Shown here piece by piece: positions 34,024-44,404 of a stretch of DNA of 64,000 nt. Numbering within the stretch: position 1 is the stretch's first letter; each line of letters opens with the position of its first letter. Made by a program: the position numbers and the translations under genes. The notes under the pieces are model-generated. The model was not told the DNA's origin and made no database searches. It worked only from the letters and a program-made list of their open reading frames with translations. The DNA comes from Gonapodya prolifera JEL478 (taxonomy: Eukaryota; Monoblepharomycota; Monoblepharidomycetes; Monoblepharidales; Gonapodyaceae): contig KQ965769.1 of the NCBI GenBank assembly GCA_001574975.1, positions 203,583-267,582 on the forward strand, given 5' to 3'.

Positions 34024-34763
34024 TCAAGATCTACATATGCACCTCTTTCCACAACGTTGAAGCCCCCAAGTTTGGTCCTGAAGTGATGTTATCCTGTGTC
34101 TCATTGCACCCAGAACAAACTGAATCAGCTTATTCATTGACCCAATATCCACCTTCTTTAAGTTTTTTTCCAATGTTCTCACATTGGGACACATAAGTAT
34201 TGCCTCTGACAAAACTCTTGCCAATTTTGATGTTGCTGGATGCAGAAAGTCATTGTTCATGCACAGGTCAAGTGCTTGAAGTGCACAACAGAATCTGTTG
34301 AGCATTCCCCCAACACCTCATAGAGTTTGGCTACAGTTGCTGCTCCTTTGCATCTGAAGCTTGCAAATTGATTAAGTCTTACAAATGTAGTCACCATCTT
34401 GACAGCCATCAACAGGGTTGTAGAACCAGCATCTGTGTCACTATCAACTGCAATGTGCACTTCCACCTCACCAAACATAAGATCCACCAGCTAGTTACTT
34501 TTGTGCAGTTGCTCAATTACATTGGAAGACTCCACTGCCTTTCTCCAGATCAAGGCTTCCATCCCACTCATGGTGGCAATTGCAACACCTTGTTTAGTGA
34601 CAAGGAAATGTTGATGACAGCAATTGTTCCCACAGTCAATCTGTCTTTTGCCACAATCATTTTGACAGCTCTTTTGATCTGGATCAACCCACAAGAGCAA
34701 TTCACAGTCTGTGGGTACTCCTATCATAGGAGTACTGTCACATGTGACATCTGAGCTTACCAC
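34024..34763 (-). pseudogene. Decayed unrecognised gene in the CpG-poor island
   Basis: On the minus strand, a frame from 34763 runs to a single in-frame TAG (34491-34493) and resumes at once as VDLMFGEVEVHIAVDSD through 34300. There it shifts by one frame and continues ALQALDLCMNNDFLHPAT, KLARVLSEAILMCPNVRT and LEKNLKKVDIGSMNKLIQF to about 34080. Residue composition is protein-like, with regular leucine-rich helices. A further minus frame at 32958-32701 (TGLVSKLNATAGTKVSFEIG) may be another exon beyond the fold-back element. I do not recognise the family. Confidence 0.5.
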
Positions 34764-35639
34764 TCACAGTTGGGTGTGGGGGGCTCAGGGGTGGCATGGT
34801 CAGAAGGGAAAGGGAGCCCGTGTTAGACTAGTTAGGTTTACTTCTACAAGCACCATGTTCAGGTTGGTGTTATTAATGCTTTGCTGGTGTATTGGTGGAC
34901 TCATTATATTGTGTTCTGCATTCTTGGCTATCTTCACAGTGTGGGGACTCCCTGTTGTCACAAGTACTTTGCACTCAATAGTGACTGTACGTCTGGCACA
35001 GCCAGGGATGGCACAGTCAGTGGCTTCACAAATGGAGCAGAAACATAAGGGAGGGCACAGGAGAATGTCATTGGAGGGATGAGATGGAACATCTGGTTAG
35101 GAATTAACTTGGGGGAAGTCCATGTCCTAATTGGTCTCCTGATGTTGCTTTGGGGTTGGTATGGTTATGGCCAAGAATGGCCACAGTAATTAAATGTGTT
35201 GTTACTGGCTCACCCCACTTGGTACTTCATGGCCATCCACATGTAGCTGGTAGGGTAGTGGTTACACTGTTGTTTCAACAACATCAGCTCAATTGATCCA
35301 AGAGCTACCAGTGGGTGGTTGCAGTTCTGACATGGTAACACCAATCACAATGCTCCAGTACAAACAGTTCTCACCTGGAAAATACTCATATTGGATATCT
35401 TTTCAGCTTGCTGGCTTTGCAATTGAATTGGTGATCCTCATGGCTGGATTGATTGGCCATTTGACATGCATTCTCACTATCAGAGTCACCAAGAGTATAA
35501 ACACTATTCTTCTCTCCTCTGACCTTCCTGGAAGTCTTTGGCAACTGGACATTTGCACTGCTTTTCAGCTTTCCAGATTGAACAGTGTCACCCAGCTTCT
35601 CAAGTGGCCAATTTTTCTCCCGTTGGGTCTGGAGATATT
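34764..35639. other. CpG-poor stretch, no gene assigned
   Basis: Open frames at 35293-35811 (+) contain hydrophobic stretches but no motif. They may be the 5' part of the GT32 remnant that follows. Only about three CpGs occur from 34056 to 35580. Confidence 0.4.
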
Positions 35640-36565
35640 CTGCTCACCTGAGAACATAATGCACTTTGCTGAAGACAAATGCTATGATCACACGCTTGTT
35701 ATTCTCCCAGAGTCAGATGACATTGCCTGGGGATCGAACACTACAAGCCCTCATCAACATGTTGCCTCTCCTATCCTGGCTGTTATACATACAACTCAGT
35801 CTCTTGATTGAGCTATTATTCAGAATTTGGGCTATGTACTTGACTGGGCTGATTGACACCCTCACCATAGATATATTGCTTGGTCAGACACTTCCTTGCA
35901 TGCATTTATTTGTATCTGTGTTCCTTCCATCCTTCCATTTTATGACGCTGCACTTATTAATATCATGCAGTACAAGCTGGGACAATATCTTCTTCTCCTT
36001 GTTTTTGGTGGTGTTTGGGTTGACTGTGATGTGGAACCACGTTGTGCCATTGAGGATTGGTTAAACGGTGTGCAGAGACTCTATGGTGGAACAAAACTGA
36101 GACAAACAACATCAGGGTCATTGTTGGGATTGAGAACGACTCTTTTGGGTAGAAGAAATGGCAGAAGATGTATCCTTGGGAGGTTGGAGTTGCACAATGG
36201 CTTCCTCACCTCATCATCCCATCTTTGACGGCATTGTAGACACAGTTCTTGCAAACATAGGTGGAGTCTTGTGGCAAATGAAAGCGAAGAGGAACATAAT
36301 GGCCTCTGTCATCAAATCTAGTGTCGTCCATGTTGCGGGGCCAGGTCCATGGACAGACACTATTTGGGGTTATGTGGATTGCTTTCTATCCAATATATTG
36401 CCCATGGAAGCTTTCACAAACCTACTGCAGGGGATCTCAGTGGAAGATGCTTTCGTGCTGCCAATCAAGGTGTTCTTGCCTGGAGTTGGTCATATGGGCA
36501 CTGGAGGCAGGACGCATCCTAAAGCAAGAGTTTACCATGCCTTTCAAGGGAGCTGGAAGAACTGA
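35640..36565 (+). pseudogene. GT32 (OCH1-like) glycosyltransferase pseudogene
   Basis: The core of the family is visible in one frame at about 35960-36070: YLLLLVFGGVWVDCDVEPR, where the DxD-type sugar-nucleotide motif is DCD, followed by CAIEDWLNGVQ. The next segment (GIENDSFG, then KKWQKMYPWEVGVAQW) lies in another frame and has a TAG at 36152-36154 where a Trp is expected. A third frame gives ASSPHHPIFDGIVD, VHVAGPGPWTDTIW, LPGVGHMGTG and VYHAFQGSWK, all typical of the C-terminal half of fungal alpha-1,6-mannosyltransferases in the Golgi. At least two frameshifts and one stop make it non-functional. It sits on the edge of the CpG-poor island. Confidence 0.75.
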
Positions 36566-36788
36566 GATTGTTGGAGAAGGTGGTAGATTGAACATTACAG
36601 GTCAAAAACACTATTACAAACAAAACTCAATTTTCATTGCTACTATTGCAAATGCAATCCCTTGTCAGCTCATGCATCATCTGCATCTGATTTAAGTCAG
36701 TGACCTGGAAGTGGATCGGCTAGAGACAGGTCCACCACCCTTGCAGCTAGCTCCTCCATGGCTTCGGTCTCAACTGTTGTCCCTGACT

Positions 36789-39130
36789 TCATGTCTGCTC
36801 CAGAGTCGTAACGTGGGGTGCGCTTGACTTGGGTCTATCAGGAAGGAGACGTGCTTGGCATTTTGGGAGCTCTGCCGTCATGTGAATGACCTGTGGATTT
36901 GGCAAGTCTGAAGTTGATGGCACGTATGGAATGTTGTAGTGGAATGCAACGAGCTTAGTGACATCCTCAAGAGAAGTAGACAATGCTCTAAACTCCTTGG
37001 GGGAGTCTGTCACAGCTGTCGCGGGGTATCGTGGCAACATTGAAAGATGGATAAGATAAACCATAGAATAAAAATTACTCACCAAACCTTGTTGCCGATT
37101 TGGAAGTATCTCTGATGGGCAGCTGTAAGATTGGGCAACACTCGCCTGCACTGAAGAGGAATGCATTGGCGGGAAGCTCATTGTTTCGGGCTGGTCACCA
37201 GGTTTGGATCCCGAAGGTGTCGAAGCATCCGATTTCGTGCCCTTCTGTTTCCTCTCAGTATTGAAGTTGCAGTGAAAATCTAATATGGATGGGTGAAGTG
37301 GGCTCAAAAGGTGTTTGAAGAGTCAAAGCTAAGTTGAGCATACCTTGATTTTCTGGATTTGGCTCTAAAGCGATGCAGTCACGCAATTAATGGCATCAAT
37401 TACGATTTGGTACATTTCAAAGGCACCTACCCTGAAACGATCTGCCACAAACTTCAACACCTCTGTTGTGGAGAGGCCCTGGTGGGTTTTTCCCCGATTG
37501 AGCCCCACCAAGATTCTGTATGCTTGGGAAGGTCTTGTTCGGGTAATTTGAGAAAGTCCACGTGCACAGCTGTGGGTGACTGCAGTGGTGTCAGTGAGCC
37601 CAATCTTCTTGGGAACGTGATTTCTGGTAATGCAGCCTGTGTGATCCAAGGATGCTGGAGAGCTTCCTTTGCAGACAGCCGGAGCTCGGGATTTGGTGCA
37701 AGTAGCTTCTTGATAAAGTCAACGGTGAGAGAGTAGCGTGCCCATGGAGTTGAAGGAACTGCGGTAACACGCTCAAAGTGAGACGAGTTAAGCAGAAACC
37801 GTAGACTCGAGAGCTCACATTCAAGCTGTCCAGATATTATGTTTCGAGTCGCGGTAGAGGTGTCATTGTCCCAGAATGGATGCTGACCGGAAAGTCTTCA
37901 TGAAATAAATGGACGGCAGAGGAAGATGAAGTCAAATCTGAATGCTCTACGACTGAGGACTCACAAAAGGTAGATCATAACGTCGGTACTCCACAAATCG
38001 ACTTTCGCTGTGTACTGGTAGCCATGGTAGATATCGGGCGCCTAAGAAGAGGCGACGTCAGAACAAGCATTGAGCAAAGTTAAGCGTCTTATCCCCACTC
38101 ACCATGAATGCCATTGTCCCACACTGCGTCATCATTGCTTTCTTCTGCTGCGCGGCCACTTGAGAGAGACCAAAATCGGCGACTCTAATGTTCCGTTGTA
38201 GCACGAGGTCAGCTTTCCGTGTTGTTCTGGATAGAACGTCCAGAATAGTGGATGCGATCACTTGAACAGTATGCTCTTTGAGTGCTCCAAGCCAAAGAAC
38301 ATAGTCTGTGAGCTAGATCAACGAGGGACGGTCCCTTAGCCCTCAAGTCTTTCGTTTTGCCGAATGTGCGCAGGTCCTCACCTCCCCCCCAGCACAGCTG
38401 ATTTCAAGTTGAACGCAGTGTTCGATCAGAAAACGTCTACCGTATGATGCAAGGTGCTTCATCCACTACTCCATCTGCAGAATGAAATGCGTTTATGTTT
38501 CAAACTGCGGAAAGGTGATCGGAAGTCAGCAAGTCGTAAAACTATCTCCACTACTCATCAAATGCAGAAGCTTACTCGGTCAATATTGTTCAAAATATTA
38601 GGGTGGTGCACGTTCCATAGAATCGCGAACTCTGCGCACGAGAAAAGTGAGCCACCACTTCGGTTCAATGAAGACACCGCTTTAGATCTCACCGCGAAGG
38701 AGCATTTGAATGTCATCAAGGTCCTACAGAAAATCAAATATCCATTAAATACTATGTCATGAAACGTTTGATCTCGCAGATCAACAAACCCTGAATCGTG
38801 ACTTATCCAAGAACTTGAGCGCAGACGGTTCGTCGGTTTTCTGGACCTTCACCAAGTAAACCTTATGAGTACGGAGATGACAGTCACTTAGAGCATAGTT
38901 AGGAGCCTTCCGTGTCAGGTGCACGGACCTGTCCGAAAGATCCCCTAATACATACAGGAACGACGTCCCAGAGATTAGCAATCGACGTGAATGAGAACGG
39001 CCAAAACTCTTTTCAAACCCTCCTCAAAACTCACCACCCTAGTAACTTCTTAATCTTGAAAAGCTCTGAAAGATCCACAATATCGCACAGCTCGTCTTCT
39101 CTCCCTAGTCGACGCGAATGATGTCACCCC
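36789..39130 (-). pseudogene. CaMK-like protein kinase lacking the HRD catalytic loop, probably degenerate
   Basis: Minus-strand pieces follow kinase order: DIVDLSELFKIKKLLG and a Gly-rich loop GSFGQV near 39120-38925; VYLVKVQKT and the Lys of SALKFLDKSRF; FAILWNVHHPNIL; RFLIEHCVQLEISCAGGE; then IASTILDVLSRTTRKAD. That last piece runs directly into LVLQRNIRVADFGLS. About 14 residues that should contain HRDLKPEN are missing, although DFG, an APD (APE) segment, DLWSTDVMIYLL and the final PELRLSAKEALQHPWI are present. The Gly-loop and Lys frames also do not join in phase. The C-terminal tail to about 36789 is Ser/Pro-rich. Minor exon limits are uncertain. It is a pseudokinase or a decayed gene. 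Confidence 0.55.
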
Positions 39131-39652
39131 CACGTCACAAGTCCCCTGAAGAATAACTGGCGACACTGAACAGCAGGATATTTGAGTCCGGTGACGTCTC
39201 GTGACTCGAGGAGGTGGGCTTTGAATCCTGCAAAGAAGCGGCGGTTTATGAAGATGGAAGCAGTTCAAACCAATTGAACTGGGGTGCGGGCCAGAGGCGT
39301 TCAACACTCACCGATCAGAGGCCGAGACGCTGACGGACTGTACATGATCAGTTGCTTTCTGTTGGCTCTTCAAAGTCTGGGTTGATTGCGCCACAGCAAA
39401 AGTTTGGTGACGTGAAAAAGAATGGTGACACAGTATTTTTACTCCCTGATGACCCAACCCTAATTGAGCCTTTCCTTTAGCTTGAAGGGAAAGAGAAACA
39501 CAAAGACATATGTGGAAAAAATCGTATTACTCTTTTACAACCCAAAAAGATTATCCAACTTCTCTTCGATCCTCCTACAAATCCAAAAAAACATCTTCAA
39601 AGAACCCCACACAAGTACCAACAAGCTCTCATCTTTACTACGCAGCGGCTTA

Positions 39653-41511
39653 TTACTCATCCACCTGCACCTGTGGAGGCGGAATTGGGGGTGGATGTGC
39701 ATGCATGTTGTAATCAACAACATTACCGTACGGCTGCGGCGGAGGCGGAGGCGGGGCAGGGGACTGGCGGCGTGACGTACACGGTGGTCCCGACTGGAGG
39801 TGGAGGCTGGACCCAGATGGCTGTTCAATGGTGAGGAAGTGTTTCAGTGGCTTTTTGTCGACCCAGTTGCATTAGACCTATTAAAATACTCACTCCACTT
39901 GGGCGGTGCCGGCTGCTTCTGCGCAGCCTCGTAGTCGCTCGCGTATTGTCTGAGATCTTGCTTCGACGGCGGTCTACGATCAAAAGGGAACCTCCGTGAT
40001 TCACGCAATTCACAGTGTTATTCCAACCTGGAAAAAGGACTCACGCAGCCACGGCGACTTTGATGAAGAACGACGCGACTTCGAAGGCGGTCGCGATGCA
40101 TGCGAGGACAAAGCCGGCGCGGACGGACCTTTGTATTTCGAGTGAAGAGGCTAGAACGTCACCGTGAGGTAAGGTCTTTTGCCCGAGAGTGAACTCACCA
40201 GAAGCTGTGGGGAGCGTAGTACCGAAACACGAACGCGAAGTAAGACGTCTTCCGGTGCCGGTAGGATGGGCATCACTACGATTCAACAACGTAATGCAGG
40301 GGTGCGCACCATGACAAAAGCAGTAAACCAGAACAACGTCCCCAGCATGCTCAGCACGTATGCGCCGCGGCGCATGCCAAGTCCGATTTCGGAGGGGATT
40401 GCGCAGCAGCCTGTGAAAGCTGGTGCGTCGAGTGGCAGGTGTGGGCGGAGGGGTGAGGGACCGTAAGGAGGGGATAGAGAGAACAAGAGGAGAAAGAAAA
40501 TGTACCGAGAAGAACAATCGCGACGGTGTTGAGTGCGGGAAGGGCTTGGATGAAGGACATGCCGAAGAGGTCTGTTGCAAAGGGGACGTTCCACCTGATG
40601 TGCCCCAGGACCCGGGATGGGTAGAGATGTCAGGTTGTGTTGTTTGAAATACGGGGTAAGACACTACCACAGCTTACCAGTACTGGCAGAGACCAGTCTT
40701 GATCGGGGACCACGTTGACATGGAAAGTGGTCAGGCCTCTACGATGACAAGTTCTCGTTCCGAGGAGAGGCAAAAGAACTTACCCAGTAATTCGGCCAGA
40801 CATACCACCAACCTAATGCGCATCAAACCATCAACAACCCTTAGCACCTCACAACGCACCCACGGACCTCCCCACTCACCGCCCCACCAGAATCCCGCCG
40901 GCCAAGTTGTCCACGCCTGCCCCAAACATCCGGCCCAGACGCCGACGTTGAGCTCGTTCGGTGAGTTGAGAATGTTGTAGAATGTGATCCAGCCGGCGCC
41001 CCAGGAGAATTGGGCGCAGAAGATGAAGACTAGGAAGGGGGGGGATATGTGGGGTTGAGGAGGAGGGAGAAGGGAAGGAAGAGAGAAGAGAGGACAAGGG
41101 GACTCACGTGCGGCGATGATGTCAAGCACGACAGCTGGTCAGAGGGGCAAAAGGAGAAAGCTCAAACACCGACGTGACCGTAAAACGAAGCCCTCACGTG
41201 CTCACCAAGTTCGAGCATTGTCTTTCTCTTCTCGCTGAGTGCCACGGCGACTGGGTGGCACGGGTTCAGAAATGATGACGTGGGTTGGCATAAGAACGAC
41301 GGGAAAGGGGAGGAGGGAAACGAACCCCATTTCTTGAGCGCCGAGTCTATGTAGTGTTTAGGAATGGACGAGAGCGGGGGAGTGGGTAAGGGAGGTGTGG
41401 TGGGAGTGCGGATTTCGCGGCGGCGTCGACGCGGTCAGACACTGAACACCAAAGGCGGCAGGAGCCAAAGGGCGACTACCTTGAGCAGCACTTGACTCGT
41501 TTCTTGACATT
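39653..41511 (-). CDS. Multi-span membrane protein with Pro-rich cytosolic tail, family not assigned
   Basis: A minus-strand gene of about ten short exons starts at ATG 41511 (MSRNESSAAQ). Exons then read DSALKKWG, VAVALSEKRKTMLELAVVLD, and FIFCAQFSWGAGWITFYNIL, with NELNVGVWAGCLGQAWTTWP. Then come GWWYVWPNYW, LTTFHVNVVPDQDWSLPVL, NVPFATDLFGMSFIQALPAL, FTGCCAIPSEIGLGM with YVLSMLGTLFWFTAFVM, and IQRSVRAGFVLACIATAFEV. The tail is PPSKQDLRQYASDYEAAQK followed by a polyproline stretch ending PPPQVQVDE at 39653. At least four hydrophobic spans are clear. The layout suggests a plasma-membrane or trafficking tetraspan protein, but I cannot name the family. One exon junction in the tail is uncertain. 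Confidence 0.6.
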
Positions 41512-42254
41512 ACGGAAGCGCGCGGTTGGTGGGTGGTGAAGCGAGTGTGGTTCGAATGTTGTGTCGAAAAGTGGGTGTGTGTGAGAATCATGTCACCAGG
41601 GAGGCACCGATGACTCTTACACTATGGTCCGGTGACGGAGATGACACTTCGGATCAACTATGTCAATTCTGGGCAGCCAGGTGTTTGCACGCGATTACGC
41701 CCAGCATGATTGCAACGATCGTTAGGGTAGATGTCTCTACGGGAATATTCAAAGCATATTCACATCTGCCTCCAAAACTATCCAAAAGGTTCAATGTCCG
41801 AGTCAGACGCGTGCACTAACTTAATTAACATAAACGTAAGCGTGCACCTCGACAGTGCCCGTTGTCTTGCAATAGCCACATGACATAAATCACAGGACAC
41901 CCACATTCACATTAGTTCACCCAGACTGCACTGCCATTTCTCCACCGGAAGGCGGAACTCCCCCTACATTCCAAAAGTCCTCTCGACACACCTGCTTCTG
42001 CAACTTCCACCTTCTGGCACGCGCGTCACACTACATGGTAAGCTCGCACCGCGCACATGTCTTTCTCGGCGCCAAGTTGGCGCACCCAACTGCCACACAA
42101 ACAGATTCAGTGTCATTTTCCTTCACCGCCTTCCAATTAAATGAGCGTATTTCGCAGTTTCCTCCTGTATTCCGTCGACAGAGTGGCCATCAGGATAGTT
42201 GGGAAGAGAGAATTCCAAATTATACTGATTGCGCGCAACAGCGTCCGCAACATC
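41512..42254. other. Intergenic, no gene seen
   Basis: Upstream region of the membrane-protein gene. No conserved frame, TATA box or repeat is evident. Confidence 0.4.
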
Positions 42255-42849
42255 CTAAACAGCCTTGCCAAACTTTCTGTTGGACTTCACATTGTCGGCG
42301 TAGTAGGTAGCTGATTCATGGTTAACGTCAGACGAGATGGGCCCAAGACCATGAAAGAATTCGAAAGTTGCTCGTCGGGAGTCGTCGGGAGTCGTTCCAA
42401 ATTTACGGCCGGAACGACCGTCTAGAATATCCTTCAGCATTCCCGCCATAATGCGGTGCCGTCAATGAATCGGGGGAGCAAACCCAGAGCCGGCTCGAGG
42501 AGAATTCGGCGCAAGGCCCGGGACCTTTGAGTGAAATGGCCCACGTACGCGCACCTCGTGTACCAGTCGCCCGGTATTGTGGTGATCGAAAGCGAGTGCT
42601 TGACTATATCCCTACCGAATGAACTCGCGAAGAGGAGCCTCAAAACCTTGCGCTTGGATGCCCCCCCACGCTGATTGGGATCCCAAGGGACGTGGGACTT
42701 AGTGCCCCACAACTTGTGAGAAAAGCGTCGACGGCAATGTCAACTGCCTCCCCGATTCGGGCAGGGTCGTTTCTGACGGCGTCCGCGGCTCTCCACAACT
42801 GACGAAATTCCCCTATGGTTTTCCGGTATCCGTCCTCCCGGCGCCCCAT
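42255..42849 (-). pseudogene. Decayed unrecognised gene
   Basis: Three consecutive minus-strand frames look like one interrupted protein: KTIGEFRQLWRAADAVRND through CGALSPTSLGIPISVGG; then KRKVLRLLFASSFGRDIVKH through LLEPALGLLPRFIDGTALW; then MLKDILDGRSGRKFG through ISSDVNHESATYYADN. The first change of frame falls at a run of seven C (42661-42667) and the second near 42440. Either two indels inactivate the gene or short introns are being missed. No family recognised. Confidence 0.35.
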
Positions 42850-43029
42850 CAGCGCAAGCAGCTACACTGTTTGTCGTCAACTCCATCCCGGATTGATTCA
42901 CGCGCGAATGAAACAAAGGTGACGAGAGCAGAGTGTAAGTGTGGCCCGCAACGCCATCATGCACAACACAGGTCCGCAACTGGATATCATACGCAGTCTC
43001 TTTGGTCAGGTGACGGAGATTGAGAAAGG

Positions 43030-44372
43030 TTAACTCATCGGCTTTATAGAAGTCTTGCTCTGACTAGACAGTGCGATATTCGTTTCGATACATTGATTAA
43101 TACCAGGGTGGAAAAGGTCGACGACTTGCAGATGTTTGAAAAGGTGCTTGCGAGGTAGGGAAGAGGAAGATGTAGGAAGCTGCATGATGACAGTAGTTAT
43201 AGCTAATAAAAAGGTGATATTCCGTTCGGATTTCCGGGAGTGATCCGGTTGGTACATGCTACCGAACCCATCGTTTTTCAACGTATGCGATGAATGCCAA
43301 CGTTCGTATGAAGCCATCCTGGATACCACACCCGCCAGCGCCAAGAAATCGCCATCGCCGGAACGCCGGAGCCGGAGTCCCTCTCGACATGCTTCGACGA
43401 ACCATGCTGACGCGGGTCGATAAGATAGCCGGAGTCGAGAACGACGCGCGCACCGAGCCGGCCAGGGAGTAAAGGCGAAATCAGGCCGTTTGAAAGCTGC
43501 TGGGTATGGGTGACCTCGAAGAGGGCTCCGAAGAAGAACAAGGACGCAGAGTCCCGTGCCGAGTTCGAGGTCTCTGTCTACCTTGAGTGGCAAGTCGATC
43601 CCCTCCCCATCCCCGGAAACGAATCCGTTGACTTGGTGTAGGAAAGAAAACAGGGCTGCTGAGCGAGTCAAGCTGATAGCTCGGTCGGTTGCTTGAGGGC
43701 GCAATTGAAACGGGATTCCTCCAACGGTTGTGCTCGTCGTCGTCGGACGGACAAACCGTTGGAGAAACCGCTCGAACCAATTGATACAGAAAGCCTTACA
43801 TGAAATGGACTCGCAGTGAGCGAAACGTCGTTGGGGCTTGACCTCGATTTGGTATTGGAGGTGCCGGGCTGATGGAGGCCGAGGGGCAGCGAGGTGGACC
43901 TTGGTTGGAGTAGATGGTTGAGCAAAGTCGATCTGCGTAACAAGCTGTGGGCGAAACTTTGAAAGTCGGAGGGAGAGCTGCCGACGTAATCAAAGGATGG
44001 CATGCGATGCGTTTCGTTCAGGACAAGGACGAAGTTGTTACTGTGATCTTCAAGATCCTTAGAGTATCGTAATTGCTGCACTTTCTCATCCCGATTCAAA
44101 CCGATAGAAAAGGCAGAAGATGGCCGATGTCGAACGCAAAGAATGTTGACCACGCCAGAACTAGGTACCGCCGGCAGAATAATTACAGAACCCACCACCC
44201 AAAACATTCTGCGAAGGTGGCGCATCCACGACAACAGCGTAGCAAATGGGCATCCTGCGCCACAAACAGCAGACGCGAGCGTATAAGAGGACGGCGACGG
44301 ATTCCACTCCAGTCCCACAGTCAGCGACATCCGCACGACATATACCCAAGCTACAAGCAACCGATACCACAC
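43030..44372 (-). other. Long open minus-strand frames of unknown meaning
   Basis: Two overlapping minus-strand frames (44372-43668 and 43704-43030, 234 and 224 codons) and a third (43541-43278) are open. None shows a recognisable motif, and the upstream frame covers the likely promoter of the plus-strand gene at 44405. They could be parts of an unknown spliced gene or chance frames in GC-balanced DNA. Confidence 0.25.
44281..44290 (+). promoter_or_regulatory. Possible TATA-like box
   Basis: The word gtataagagg lies about 115 bp upstream of the ATG at 44405 in the intergenic side of the Gln-rich gene. It is only a sequence match. Confidence 0.3.
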
Positions 44373-44404
44373 CAGATACTCTTTATACCAACACTTGATT
44401 CATC

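Noticed and set aside
39653-41511. SCAMP or tetraspanin identity for the multi-span protein
   Set aside because: The helix order and Pro-rich tail fit loosely, but the NPF repeats of SCAMPs and the CCG motif of tetraspanins are absent.
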